The notes beneath the pieces are model-generated. The model did no database searches. It saw only the letters and a list, made by a program, of their open reading frames with translations, and was not told where the DNA came from. Below, in pieces: positions 24,728 to 32,478 of a stretch of 64,000 bases of DNA; positions within the stretch are counted from its first letter, which is position 1, and the number at the start of each line of letters is the position of its first letter. Both the position numbers and the translations under genes were made by a program. The stretch spans positions 197,183-261,182 of the forward strand of contig CAJUIL010000001.1 of NCBI GenBank assembly GCA_910586225.1. Direction: 5' to 3'. Origin of the DNA: an uncultured Eubacterium sp. Lineage in GTDB: Bacteria > Bacillota > Clostridia > Lachnospirales > Lachnospiraceae.

Positions 24728-25783
24728 TCATGCTTCCTCCTTCTGGTAAATACCGTCCAGTTGTTTTTTCAAATGCTTGAGATTGTTAAGCACTCTTTCA
24801 TAATCCATACGCTTTGGACCGATAATGCCGATCGTCCCGGTCACGCCGTCGCCCAGCTCATAGGTCGCTGTCACAACGCTGCAGTCTTTCATTGTTTTGA
24901 TTGGGCTTTCATCCCCGATATACACTTGAATGCCCGTGCCCGGCCCGCGCTCGCCCAGCTTGTCGGTGATCATACTGGCAAGCACCTGCTTTTCTTCAAA
25001 GGCAGAAATAAACTCGCTCGCCTTTTCCGAATTGCTAAGCTCCGGATATTTAAAAATATTGGTCGCACCGCTTGTATAGATCTGCAGATCCTCATCCTCT
25101 CCGATGGCCTGCGCAAGCGCGTCCAGCACATCTCCGATGATCTGGCTGTGGATCCCTGCCTGATCCTTTAACGCTGCGATCGTGCCGAGATTGATCTGCT
25201 CCATCGACAGCCCGTTCAGACTGGTATTCAATAGGATATTCAGCTTAAGCAGCTGCTCATCCGTCAGTTCTTGTTCCAGCGCCAGCATTTTATTTTTTAC
25301 AATATTGCCCTCCAAAACGATCACACACAGCAAATGGCTTGTGTCAACTCTGGAAAGCTGGATAAATTTCAGCTTGTTACGGTGGTACTGCGGCCCAGTG
25401 ATCATAGCTGCATATTCGGTATTGTTTGCCAGCAGCTTTGCAACGTTTTTCAATACCTTTTCCATTTTTTCGGTATGCTCAATGACAAAATTCTGCATAT
25501 CGCTGATCTCCTGGTTTTTCTCTGCGATCAGATGATCTACATAAAACCGGTAGCCTTTGTCAGAGGGAATCCGCCCTGCTGAGGTATGCGGCTGGAGGAT
25601 ATAGCCAAGCTCCTCCAGGTCTGACATCTCATTGCGGATGGTCGCGGAGCTTAAATGCAAATCTGTGTACTTTGAAATCGTCCTCGAACCGACCGGCTCA
25701 CCTGTATCCAGATAATTTTTTATGATGGCTTTTAAAATTTTGGTCTTTCTTTCGTCAAGTCCCTCCATAAAAAGTACACTCAC
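24728..25783 (-). CDS. hrcA: Heat-inducible transcription repressor HrcA
   Basis: A 351-residue HrcA, the repressor that binds CIRCE. The winged-helix N-terminus has TKILKAIIKNYLDTGEPVGSRTI and LSSATIRNEMSDLEELGY followed by HTSAGRIPSDKGYR; the GAF-like dimerisation domain follows with ends typical of the family (GTIGIIGPKRMDYERVLNNLKHL). The GTG at 25781-25783 has AGGA six nt upstream; the ATG five codons later is a possible alternative start. It heads the operon directly downstream of a perfect CIRCE element, so it is autoregulated and needs GroE for activity in known cases. Confidence 0.96.
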   Translation of the reverse strand: MSVLFMEGLDERKTKILKAIIKNYLDTGEPVGSRTISKYTDLHLSSATIRNEMSDLEELGYILQPHTSAGRIPSDKGYRFYVDHLIAEKNQEISDMQNFVIEHTEKMEKVLKNVAKLLANNTEYAAMITGPQYHRNKLKFIQLSRVDTSHLLCVIVLEGNIVKNKMLALEQELTDEQLLKLNILLNTSLNGLSMEQINLGTIAALKDQAGIHSQIIGDVLDALAQAIGEDEDLQIYTSGATNIFKYPELSNSEKASEFISAFEEKQVLASMITDKLGERGPGTGIQVYIGDESPIKTMKDCSVVTATYELGDGVTGTIGIIGPKRMDYERVLNNLKHLKKQLDGIYQKEEA

Positions 25784-25801
25784 AGCCTTTCCTGCTTTTT
25801 G

Positions 25802-25828
25802 TTAGCACTCGATGAATTAGAGTGCTAA
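25802..25828 (-). promoter_or_regulatory. CIRCE operator
   Basis: A perfect inverted repeat TTAGCACTC-N9-GAGTGCTAA lies between the promoter and hrcA, matching the HrcA binding consensus exactly. Confidence 0.97.
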
Positions 25829-25841
25829 TATCGATATGACT

Positions 25842-25870
25842 AAGATAACACTCCGCATTTTCTTTGTCAA
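25842..25870 (-). promoter_or_regulatory. Promoter of the hrcA-grpE-dnaK-dnaJ operon
   Basis: Minus-strand -35 TTGACA (25865-25870) and -10 TATCTT (25842-25847) are separated by 17 bp; CIRCE begins 13 bp downstream of the -10. Confidence 0.8.
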
Positions 25871-25973
25871 CCTGTTTTTGCAAATTCTTTGCAAAGAATT
25901 TGTAAATATTTTATAAATTATATATAAACAAATAATAAATAAACAGCAAACTATAAAGAAAGCAGCCGCATAG

Positions 25974-26033
25974 AAAGAACCGCGTGGCTGAAACAAACGA
26001 TGTTTCGCGGCACGCGGTATGTCTTTTTCTTTT
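25974..26033. terminator. Hairpin with flanking A- and T-rich runs, possible bidirectional terminator
   Basis: CCGCGTG (25980-25986) pairs with CACGCGG, with an inner GAAAC/GTTTC stem. A T-rich stretch follows on the plus strand (TCTTTTTCTTTT) and an A-rich stretch precedes it. It would end the transcript coming from the remnant region on the minus strand. Confidence 0.5.
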
Positions 26034-26138
26034 CTAAAAACCTTTCATGAGCAGAACTCTTTTTCCTCGCAAGCTTTTTTGCAATTCTCTTCAAACACAA
26101 TGCCTTCCATAACACGCATAATTGCTGCTTTCGATCTT

Positions 26139-26434
26139 TTATGAAGATATGCTCCATTCTGGCCCGATCGATGCGCCATCTGCGATTACAAGTACAGTTC
26201 CGCCGCCTGACTTCTGCAGCCGATCTATAATTTTAGATTTTCCTCCAGCATTTACACATCGTATTCCCCTCTCTGCACATATATCAGAAAAAAATTCATA
26301 CCCAGAATTAGAATCTTCCACCCTGTACGATCAAATGCCATCAGTATCAGCGTCTTTACCCCGCCTGACAACTCCTTTGTGGAAATCTTTCCTAAATATT
26401 TCCCCATCGCGTCATTGATATCTGGCAGAATATC
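26139..26434 (-). pseudogene. Decayed remnants of DUF4869-like and ATPase/TOPRIM-like genes
   Basis: Two short minus-strand coding fragments are seen in different frames. The first (about 26331-26434) translates to DILPDINDAMGKYLGKIS followed by TKELSGGVKTLILMAFDRTG, which I recall as a DUF4869-type motif. The second (26139-26321) gives EDSNSGYEFFSDICAERGI, then CVNAGGKSKI and GTVLVIADGASIGPE, like the C-terminal half of a widespread Clostridia protein often annotated 'translation initiation factor 2', an AAA-like protein. Both lack starts and most of their length, so the pair is a relic. Family names rest on memory of motifs. A further 28-codon stretch at 26037-26120 may belong to it. Confidence 0.5.
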
Positions 26435-26456
26435 CGTACATTAGTTTCGTGTTCTA

Positions 26457-28043
26457 TTAAAGATTTGCAAAGATTTCTGTCTGCTCCCGCAGCCGTTCCA
26501 CAATTTCCTTATTAATGTCCATCCGGCTTGTAATGTCCGCCATATTCCCGACCAGGCTTCTTGTGCTTCCTGCAACGCCGCTGATATCTCCAGCTCCTTC
26601 ATCGATGGCGTTTGTAATACGCTGGATCGATGTTACGATTTCTTCCATGGAGTTGCGAAGATGCAGCGCCTTTTGGTGAAATTCCTCCATTTCCCGCTCA
26701 ACGTAAAACGCATCGTCCTTATACTGACGTCCTGCGCTTACAAATGTTTGAAATTCCTTCAAGATCGTTTCATTCATGTAGTCAATCAGATCCTGCGCAT
26801 TTTTAGAAAGATGGGACACAGCCTTTGTCACAACCTGGTTAACCTCTTGTATCCGCGTCGCGGTCTTGGCGCAGGAATCCGCCAGCTCGCGGATCTCAGA
26901 CGCTACCACCACAAAGCCCTTTCCAGCCTCTCCTGCCCTGGATGCTTCCACCGAGGCATTTAACGCGATCAGGTTCGTTGACACGGAAATGGACAGGATT
27001 TCCTTTGTCAGGCTGTTCACCTGGTCCACGCTTTTGCTGTTTTCGATCGCTTCATTTAATTCTACAAGGATATGCGCAGCCTTTGCGCCGATAACCTCCG
27101 TATTGCTCTGCGCTGTCTGCTCCATTTTGCTTGCACGCAATTTCATCGCAGAAGCATAGGAAGTGATCTCGCCGCATTCCTTTACCATATCATTGACATC
27201 CTCATTCACCTCTGAAGCGTTTGTGCTGATGCGGTTCGCGTTGTGCGCGACCTTTTGGATGGCTGCAGACAGCGCTTCCATCAGAGAATACAGATCCTTC
27301 GTACTTTTGCTCGATGTCCGTGTCTTTCCCAGCACCTCGCCGACAACTGCGTTGATCTGTTCAGAGCTGCCCTGCAACGTCTGCATCATATTTTTGATCG
27401 GGCGTACCACATATTTTAAAATAATACGAATAGCCAGAATAACGAGCACCATATACGTCACGATCGCAATCCCGGTAATGACGATCGAAGAAACGTAGAC
27501 ATTCGAAAGCTTCTGTCTTGCAGCCGCCGTCCGTTTATCGATCGCCTCCACCATCTGCGCCATATTTTCTTCCGCAGCATCCGCAAATACCGCCGTTTCA
27601 TCATTGGCGCACAGATAAGCTTCCTGCGTTTTACTGTCCGCGCTCGCACAGAGCAGTCTGATCAGAGAATGTTTAAAGTCGCTGTAATTTTTTATCAGCT
27701 CCTTGTAAACAGCAGCCTCCTTATCGGTCACATAGACCTTATACTGTTCCAGCATTTGATCGAGCTGCGCTTCCTCTTCCTTTATCTGCCCTGCGACAGT
27801 GATCATTGTATTGTAATCCGTCGCTACAATATGCGACAGCGCCATTTTATGAATACTGATCATACGGCAGCGGATGTCCGCCAGCTGAGCGGCCCCGGCC
27901 ATCTGCTCATCTACAATACCCGCCGCATTAGAATTTACATGATTAATATTATATACAGATAAAACATTTGATATCAACGCCACAATTCCAAGTAAAACAA
28001 TCGGCAAGATCAAACGTTTTTGAATACTCATCCCGCTGTCCAT
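26457..28043 (-). CDS. Methyl-accepting chemotaxis protein
   Basis: A 528-residue chemoreceptor. One transmembrane helix lies at about 11-31, an extracellular helical bundle of about 155 residues follows (four-helix-bundle type by length and pattern), then a second helix (about 187-211), and a cytoplasmic signalling hairpin with the conserved tip NLIALNASVEASRAGEAGKGFVVVASEIRELA. A HAMP-like linker is present but weak. Ligand is unknown. The gene lies 29 bp downstream of an orphan solute-binding lipoprotein on the same strand, which suggests that the receptor senses the loaded binding protein. ATG at 28043 follows GGAGG by 9 nt. Confidence 0.93.
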   Translation of the reverse strand: MDSGMSIQKRLILPIVLLGIVALISNVLSVYNINHVNSNAAGIVDEQMAGAAQLADIRCRMISIHKMALSHIVATDYNTMITVAGQIKEEEAQLDQMLEQYKVYVTDKEAAVYKELIKNYSDFKHSLIRLLCASADSKTQEAYLCANDETAVFADAAEENMAQMVEAIDKRTAAARQKLSNVYVSSIVITGIAIVTYMVLVILAIRIILKYVVRPIKNMMQTLQGSSEQINAVVGEVLGKTRTSSKSTKDLYSLMEALSAAIQKVAHNANRISTNASEVNEDVNDMVKECGEITSYASAMKLRASKMEQTAQSNTEVIGAKAAHILVELNEAIENSKSVDQVNSLTKEILSISVSTNLIALNASVEASRAGEAGKGFVVVASEIRELADSCAKTATRIQEVNQVVTKAVSHLSKNAQDLIDYMNETILKEFQTFVSAGRQYKDDAFYVEREMEEFHQKALHLRNSMEEIVTSIQRITNAIDEGAGDISGVAGSTRSLVGNMADITSRMDINKEIVERLREQTEIFANL

Positions 28044-28072
28044 TACTAAAATCCTCCATCACCTATCACCCT

Positions 28073-29356
28073 TTACCTCGCTATCACCTGCTCTACCATC
28101 GCATCCAGCTGCTTTTGCAGATCTTCTCCGCTTGCATTTAAAAGCGCCATATTTCCCGCAAACGTCTCTACCGGCACCCAGAACTTCCCGCTGATCCTCT
28201 GCAGCTGGGAATATTCCGACTGCTCCAGGATCGCGGCGATCGCAGGTGCCTGCTGCACTTGTTCAGACTGCGCCGCCTGTTTATTGGACGGGCCCTGTCC
28301 GCGCATCTCAAACCGCAGTTCTTGGTTTTCCTCCGATACCATCCACGCCGCCAGCCTTGCCGCCCAATCCGGCTCCTTAGAATACGCGTTGACACCGACC
28401 AGCTTGCACCCAGAAAAAGACGCCATCTGCACCTGCTGCCCCGCGCACGTATACGACGGCAGCTTTGCCGCTCCCATGCGCTCGCCCAGCGTCTGCTGCA
28501 GCTCCTTCGCATTCCAGACACCGCTGATACCAGCGATCACAGATCCATCCTGCATACCCTGCAAAAATGCCGCATCGTTCCGATTCGAAAATCCCGGACT
28601 CGCCGCAATATCCAGCATAGACTGCGCTACATCCACGCCTTTTATCGCACCCTCCTTTTTGTTCCAATCGCAGTAATTTGTGATCCCATCCTCATTTAGC
28701 CCGACTTCCATTCCGGTATTCCCAAAAAACGCGTAGACATACCAGGCCGACGACCAGTCCATTGCTACATATTTTCCATTGTCGGCCGCGATTTCCAACA
28801 TCTTCTCCAGCGACAAAATATCCTCTTGTGTAAAAAACTCCTTATCATAATAAAGAAAATATCCGTTATCCGCTGTCAGCGGGTACGCATATACCGTATC
28901 TCCAACCGATGCCGCCTCTACTGCCGTCTGCAGATGCTCAGCCCGTATCGTATCCGCATCCGCGACCGGCTCCAGCGCTCCTGCAGCAGCCAGCGCATTC
29001 AGCTGGTCATCTGCAAATGTAAAAACATCCGCCCCCTTCTCCAGATCAGCAAACATCGCGTCCTTACAGTTTGCCTCTCCCTGTTCACCACAGGTAACCT
29101 GGATATCCGCTTCGTCCTGATACGCTTCCTCAAAGCTTCGCGCCATCCGTTCCAAAAGCTCAGCATCCTCCTGCGCACCCCACACCGTCAGGCTCACCTG
29201 CTCCCGCTCTACTTTCCCCGACACCTGCTCTGGCGCATCCTTCCCAACGTCCTTCCCACATCCGGCAAGCAGCATCACCCCTGCCGGCAACAGAAATAAC
29301 ATACGCCGCAGGCTTTTTACACTGTCTTGAAATTTGCTGCGATATGCCGTTTTCAT
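28073..29356 (-). CDS. Extracellular solute-binding lipoprotein (sugar-type family 1)
   Basis: A 427-residue substrate-binding lipoprotein. The N-terminus has basic residues, a hydrophobic stretch and the lipobox LLAGC (cysteine near residue 33), so it is anchored outside the membrane. The mature part resembles maltose/maltodextrin-type binding proteins: VSLTVWGAQEDAELLERMARSFEEAYQ, DVFTFADDQLNALAAAGALEPV, VGDTVYAYPLTADNGYFLYYDK and ISGVWNAKEL. The ATG at 29354-29356 follows AGGAGG by 9 nt. No permease or ATPase gene adjoins; instead a chemoreceptor gene follows by 29 bp. A 134-bp mobile element lies in its 5' leader. Ligand is not predictable beyond a carbohydrate or similar small molecule. 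Confidence 0.88.
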   Translation of the reverse strand: MKTAYRSKFQDSVKSLRRMLFLLPAGVMLLAGCGKDVGKDAPEQVSGKVEREQVSLTVWGAQEDAELLERMARSFEEAYQDEADIQVTCGEQGEANCKDAMFADLEKGADVFTFADDQLNALAAAGALEPVADADTIRAEHLQTAVEAASVGDTVYAYPLTADNGYFLYYDKEFFTQEDILSLEKMLEIAADNGKYVAMDWSSAWYVYAFFGNTGMEVGLNEDGITNYCDWNKKEGAIKGVDVAQSMLDIAASPGFSNRNDAAFLQGMQDGSVIAGISGVWNAKELQQTLGERMGAAKLPSYTCAGQQVQMASFSGCKLVGVNAYSKEPDWAARLAAWMVSEENQELRFEMRGQGPSNKQAAQSEQVQQAPAIAAILEQSEYSQLQRISGKFWVPVETFAGNMALLNASGEDLQKQLDAMVEQVIAR

Positions 29357-29400
29357 TGCACTAATCCTCCTGATCTTCATTTCCATATTATCACGACGCA

Positions 29401-29534
29401 GTAACCGTTCAGACAAGCTGATCTGTTACCTGTAAAAATCCATTGAAAATCGCTTCACGATGGGATTTTTACACTCCTGAATCATGTTCTTACGGTCTTT
29501 GCAGCAGGGTGCAAAGACCTGCCTGAACTATTAC
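29401..29534. mobile_element. 134-bp non-autonomous element, copy 2 (IS66-like ends)
   Basis: It has the same length as copy 1 at 10845, with closely similar sequence throughout. Ends read GTAACCGTTCAGACAAGC on the left and GTAATAGTTCAGGCAGG on the opposite strand at the right. An exact 8-bp duplication ACGACGCA flanks it (29393-29400 and 29535-29542). The central stem has TGT/ACA where copy 1 has TGC/GCA, a compensatory pair, and the GGTCTTTGC/GCAAAGACC hairpin is identical. No coding capacity. Confidence 0.88.
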
Positions 29535-29552
29535 ACGACGCAAACAGCCGCC

Positions 29553-29572
29553 ATACTGTATTTCAGTATAGC
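29553..29572 (-). promoter_or_regulatory. Extended -10 promoter with overlapping palindrome
   Basis: On the minus strand TGCTATACT is an extended -10 motif. It overlaps the palindrome ATACTG-TATTT-CAGTAT (29553-29569), a likely operator. It lies upstream of the mobile element and would drive the solute-binding protein and chemoreceptor genes. No good -35 is seen. Confidence 0.5.
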
Positions 29573-29632
29573 ATATGTATGGGTTTTCATCCATAGCTTT
29601 CTAAAAATTTAGGTTAATATTTAGCAAAAGGA

Positions 29633-29716
29633 GTAACAGTTCAGGCGGGTCGGCTGATGAAAGCGGACTGTTTTCATAGCTGCGTTTATTAACGCAATTT
29701 TTGTTCAAACTATTAC
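29633..29716. mobile_element. 84-bp element with IS66-like ends
   Basis: Begins GTAACAGTTCAGGCGGG and ends TTGTTCAAACTATTAC, i.e. GTAATAGTTTGAACAA on the other strand. No flanking duplication is seen (CAAAAGGA versus AATCACAG). It is probably an internally deleted or rearranged relative of the 134-bp element. Confidence 0.5.
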
Positions 29717-29717
29717 A

Positions 29718-29831
29718 ATCACAGAAAAAATGCTTAAACTAGGATACGATACAGCTGAGATCCTGGCACTCACTGGCATATCTGAAGAACAGCTTAAAAT
29801 ATTACAGGCAAATACAGGCCATAAAGTATGA
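29718..29831 (+). pseudogene. C-terminal scrap of a nuclease/transposase-like gene
   Basis: A plus-strand fragment encodes MLKLGYDTAEILALTGISEEQ then LKILQ and ends at TGA (29829-29831). The pattern resembles the extreme C-terminus of Rpn/PD-(D/E)XK transposase-like nucleases, which end in a short helix-turn-helix-like tail. The rest of the gene is missing, cut by the element end at 29716. Confidence 0.4.
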
Positions 29832-29868
29832 CAAGGCCAGACTTTCATACGTATCAACGAAAGAAAGC

Positions 29869-29970
29869 CGGCTGGCGGAGAAAAACAGCCCTGTCTCATT
29901 GTGCCTTGTGAAAGAATATCAGTAGCTCTTAGTATCCTGCAACCCGAAACAATGAGCCAGGGCCGCTTCC
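29869..29970. repeat. Fold-back repeat family B, short copy
   Basis: CGGCTGGCGGAG, then CAGCCCTGTCTCATTGTGCC, TTGTGAAAGAATATCAGTAG and CTCTTAGTATCCTGC closely match the outer arm of the 232-bp element at 63240. It is followed directly by an inverted piece of the opposite arm (CAATGAGCCAGGGCCGCTTCC minus one base), so the loop has been deleted. Confidence 0.7.
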
Positions 29971-30028
29971 CAATCCTCTCCCATCCCCTCCAAAAAAATA
30001 AATTTTCCAAATTTTTTTCAAAAAAGTC

Positions 30029-30057
30029 TTGCATTATTCCCCCACCTATGTTAAAGT
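30029..30057 (+). promoter_or_regulatory. Possible promoter of tRNA-Thr
   Basis: TTGCAT (30029-30034) and TAAAGT (30052-30057) lie 17 bp apart, about 54 bp before the tRNA. The -10 is a weak match. Confidence 0.35.
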
Positions 30058-30110
30058 AACTAAGTCGCAAGCGACCACCTATCAACACCTGCTTGCCACA
30101 GTTTCATAAT

Positions 30111-30183
<73 letters not shown>

Positions 30184-30250
30184 TTTTATCATGAATCCGT
30201 CTGACGGGTTCATTTATTTTACTGTTTTTTACTACAGCAAGGAGGTTCCT

Positions 30251-30688
30251 ATGAAGCCTGCAACACTCGCAAAAACTCTGGAAGAAATGATCCAGGAGAC
30301 GAAAAAAGGACATCTAAACTGGCTGATCGAACTGCAGTCCACCGATGGTCTTGCGGATTCCCTCAAGCACAAGATCATCGAAGAGGAAAAGGAATGGACC
30401 GTTGACGAATGCTTTATTTCTTTTAACTGCAAGTTCCACGGCAAGGATTACCTGATGATCACCTACGAGCACATCAAGCAGTGCAAGGATCAGGTACGTT
30501 CGGATAACCTGATCTTCCTGCCGCCGTTAAATGTACGTTATTTTGATGTCGGCATTTTATCTCCGTATATCATCGACGCTGACGCAGTCCTGCTCGACCG
30601 CTTTCACCAGCTTTGGCTGCTTGTTCTGGAAAGCTATAAGCAAAAGGACGGGCACGTGTCCTTTAAAATATTTGACCCATATGAATAA
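30251..30688 (+). CDS. Hypothetical protein, 145 aa
   Basis: I do not recognise this protein. It is 145 residues, soluble, without signal or membrane segment, with a charged helical N-terminus (KTLEEMIQETKKGH) and a mixed beta/alpha remainder including LIFLPPLNVRYFDVG and LLDRFHQLWLLVLESY. The ATG at 30251 follows AAGGAGG by 7 nt, so translation looks real. It lies 67 bp after tRNA-Thr, perhaps on the same transcript, and is closed by a terminator at 30700. Confidence 0.75.
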   Translation: MKPATLAKTLEEMIQETKKGHLNWLIELQSTDGLADSLKHKIIEEEKEWTVDECFISFNCKFHGKDYLMITYEHIKQCKDQVRSDNLIFLPPLNVRYFDVGILSPYIIDADAVLLDRFHQLWLLVLESYKQKDGHVSFKIFDPYE

Positions 30689-30698
30689 TCTGGCTGTT

Positions 30699-30729
30699 TA
30701 AGGAGCATACAATGTATGTTCCTTTTTTT
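30699..30729 (+). terminator. Rho-independent terminator
   Basis: AAGGAGCATAC and GTATGTTCCTT form an 11-bp stem with a three-base loop and one G-U pair, followed by seven T, directly after the hypothetical gene. Confidence 0.85.
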
Positions 30730-30753
30730 ATGCAAAAATTCTAAAAAAATATA

Positions 30754-30782
30754 TTGACATTTTCCGGTTTATCTTACATAAT
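30754..30782 (+). promoter_or_regulatory. Promoter of the XRE-potABCD operon
   Basis: -35 TTGACA (30754-30759) and -10 CATAAT (30777-30782) are 17 bp apart. Downstream, the inverted ATAATAAT / ATTATTAT repeats (about 30779-30811) are a likely operator for the regulator encoded next. Confidence 0.75.
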
Positions 30783-30849
30783 AATCTTCATCTTGTTTAT
30801 TATTATTAAACACGAAATTCATTATTATAGTTACAAGAGGAGGTAACGC

Positions 30850-31386
30850 ATGGATATCGGACATCGCATGAAAGAGCTCCGCATCCAATATGGGCTGACA
30901 CAGCAAGAGCTGGCCGACCGCTCCGAGTTATCCAAGGGTTTTATTTCACAGCTGGAACGCGGCCTTACAACGCCCTCAATCGGGACGCTGTTAGATATTA
31001 TCCAATGTCTGGGAACAACTCCGGCTGAATTTTTTACCGACGACGAGCCGGAGCAGATCGTGTTTTCACCAGAGGACTATTTTGAAAAAAACTATAAAAA
31101 ACGAAGCTGCCAGATCGAATGGCTGATCCCAAACGCACAGAAAAACGCGATGGAGCCGGTATTATTAACACTCGCCCCCGGTGGCAAATCCGAGACGCTC
31201 CCGCCCAAGGAAAGCGAGGAATTTGGCTATGTGCTCAGTGGAAGCATCCGTCTGCACTATGGCACACGTACTTATATCGTCCGCGCCGGGGAATCCTTTT
31301 ATTTTACGGCCGGAAAAAAGCACTACATCGAAGCGTATCAGGAAGAGGCAAAGCTGATCTGGGTCAGCAACCCACCCTGCTTTTGA
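30850..31386 (+). CDS. XRE-family regulator with C-terminal cupin domain
   Basis: A 178-residue transcription regulator. The N-terminal helix-turn-helix (about 5-60) reads RMKELRIQYGLTQQELADRSELSKGFISQLERG; the C-terminal half is a small cupin barrel (about 105-175) with SEEFGYVLSGSIRL and AGESFYFTAGKKHYI. This PuuR-like layout is common for regulators of polyamine uptake or catabolism, and potABCD follows 18 bp downstream, so it probably controls that operon in response to polyamine or a product. Good AGAGGAGG ribosome site. Confidence 0.92.
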   Translation: MDIGHRMKELRIQYGLTQQELADRSELSKGFISQLERGLTTPSIGTLLDIIQCLGTTPAEFFTDDEPEQIVFSPEDYFEKNYKKRSCQIEWLIPNAQKNAMEPVLLTLAPGGKSETLPPKESEEFGYVLSGSIRLHYGTRTYIVRAGESFYFTAGKKHYIEAYQEEAKLIWVSNPPCF

Positions 31387-31404
31387 ATCAGAAGGAGGAT
31401 ACTT

Positions 31405-32478
31405 ATGGAAAAAGAACTCATCGGACTGCAGCACATTTCAAAATCGTATGATGGTATGATGGTTCTGGATGATCTGGAGCTTACCATCCATGAAAATGAA
31501 TTTGTCACCCTGCTCGGTCCGTCCGGGTGCGGAAAAACAACAACACTACGTCTGATCGGCGGCTTTGAAACACCGGATGAAGGACGGATCATTTTTGACG
31601 GCAAGGATATCACAAACCTGCCGCCGAATGAACGCAAGCTGAACACCGTTTTTCAAAAATATGCGCTGTTCGGCCATATGTCGATCGCGGAAAATATTGC
31701 CTTCGGGCTGAAAATAAGCAAAAAAAGCAAAGAATATATTCAGGATAAAATTAAATATGCATTAAAGCTAGTCAACCTGGACGGCTTTGAAAAGCGCAGC
31801 GTAGATTCCTTAAGCGGCGGACAGCAGCAGCGTATCGCCATCGCACGCGCCATTGTCAATGAGCCGAAGGTACTTCTTTTGGACGAGCCGCTGGGCGCGC
31901 TGGATCTAAAAATGCGCCAAGATATGCAGTATGAGCTGATACGGCTGAAAAACGAACTTGGCATTACTTTTATCTATGTCACGCACGACCAGGAGGAAGC
32001 GCTTACGATGTCGGATACGATCGTTGTCATGAACCAAGGCTACATTCAGCAGATCGGCACGCCAGAGGATATCTACAATGAACCGGTCAACGCCTTTGTA
32101 GCGGATTTTATCGGAGAAAGCAATATTATCGACGGTATGATGGTACGTGACAAGCTGGTACGCGTCCTTGGCGTGGATCTGGAATGCGTAGACACTGGGT
32201 TCGGCAGCAGCAGCCCGGTCGACGTTGTAATCCGTCCAGAGGACTTGCTCATTACACAGCCGCAGGACGGCTTTTACCAAGGCGAAATTACATCGGTCAT
32301 TTTTAAAGGCGTACATTATGAGATCGAGGTAAACGCCTCCGGCTACGAATGGCTCATTCATACGACCGAATACCACGAGCAAGGCAAGCAAGTCGGACTG
32401 CGCGTCATCCCATTCAATATCCAGATCATGAATAAGCCGGAATCCAGCGACGAAAGGATGGTGGAAGCAGATGCGTAG
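31405..32478 (+). CDS. potA: Spermidine/putrescine ABC transporter ATPase
   Basis: A 357-residue ABC ATPase. Walker A GPSGCGKTT, Q-loop, signature LSGGQQQRIAIARA, Walker B VLLLDEPLGALD and the H-loop in YVTHDQEEALTMSD are all present, followed by a C-terminal TOBE-type regulatory domain (about 240-350). It energises import of polyamines with PotB, PotC and PotD encoded downstream. The stop overlaps the potB start by 8 nt. Start ATG follows AGGAGG. Confidence 0.95.
   Translation: MEKELIGLQHISKSYDGMMVLDDLELTIHENEFVTLLGPSGCGKTTTLRLIGGFETPDEGRIIFDGKDITNLPPNERKLNTVFQKYALFGHMSIAENIAFGLKISKKSKEYIQDKIKYALKLVNLDGFEKRSVDSLSGGQQQRIAIARAIVNEPKVLLLDEPLGALDLKMRQDMQYELIRLKNELGITFIYVTHDQEEALTMSDTIVVMNQGYIQQIGTPEDIYNEPVNAFVADFIGESNIIDGMMVRDKLVRVLGVDLECVDTGFGSSSPVDVVIRPEDLLITQPQDGFYQGEITSVIFKGVHYEIEVNASGYEWLIHTTEYHEQGKQVGLRVIPFNIQIMNKPESSDERMVEADA

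Noticed and set aside
29401..29970. Repeat-rich stretch checked for a CRISPR array
   Set aside because: Repeats are dissimilar, of different lengths and palindromic with target duplications; there is no regular repeat-spacer pattern.
29705..30088. Minus-strand 127-aa open frame upstream of tRNA-Thr
   Set aside because: It runs through the fold-back repeat and a gene scrap on the other strand and has no recognisable motifs.
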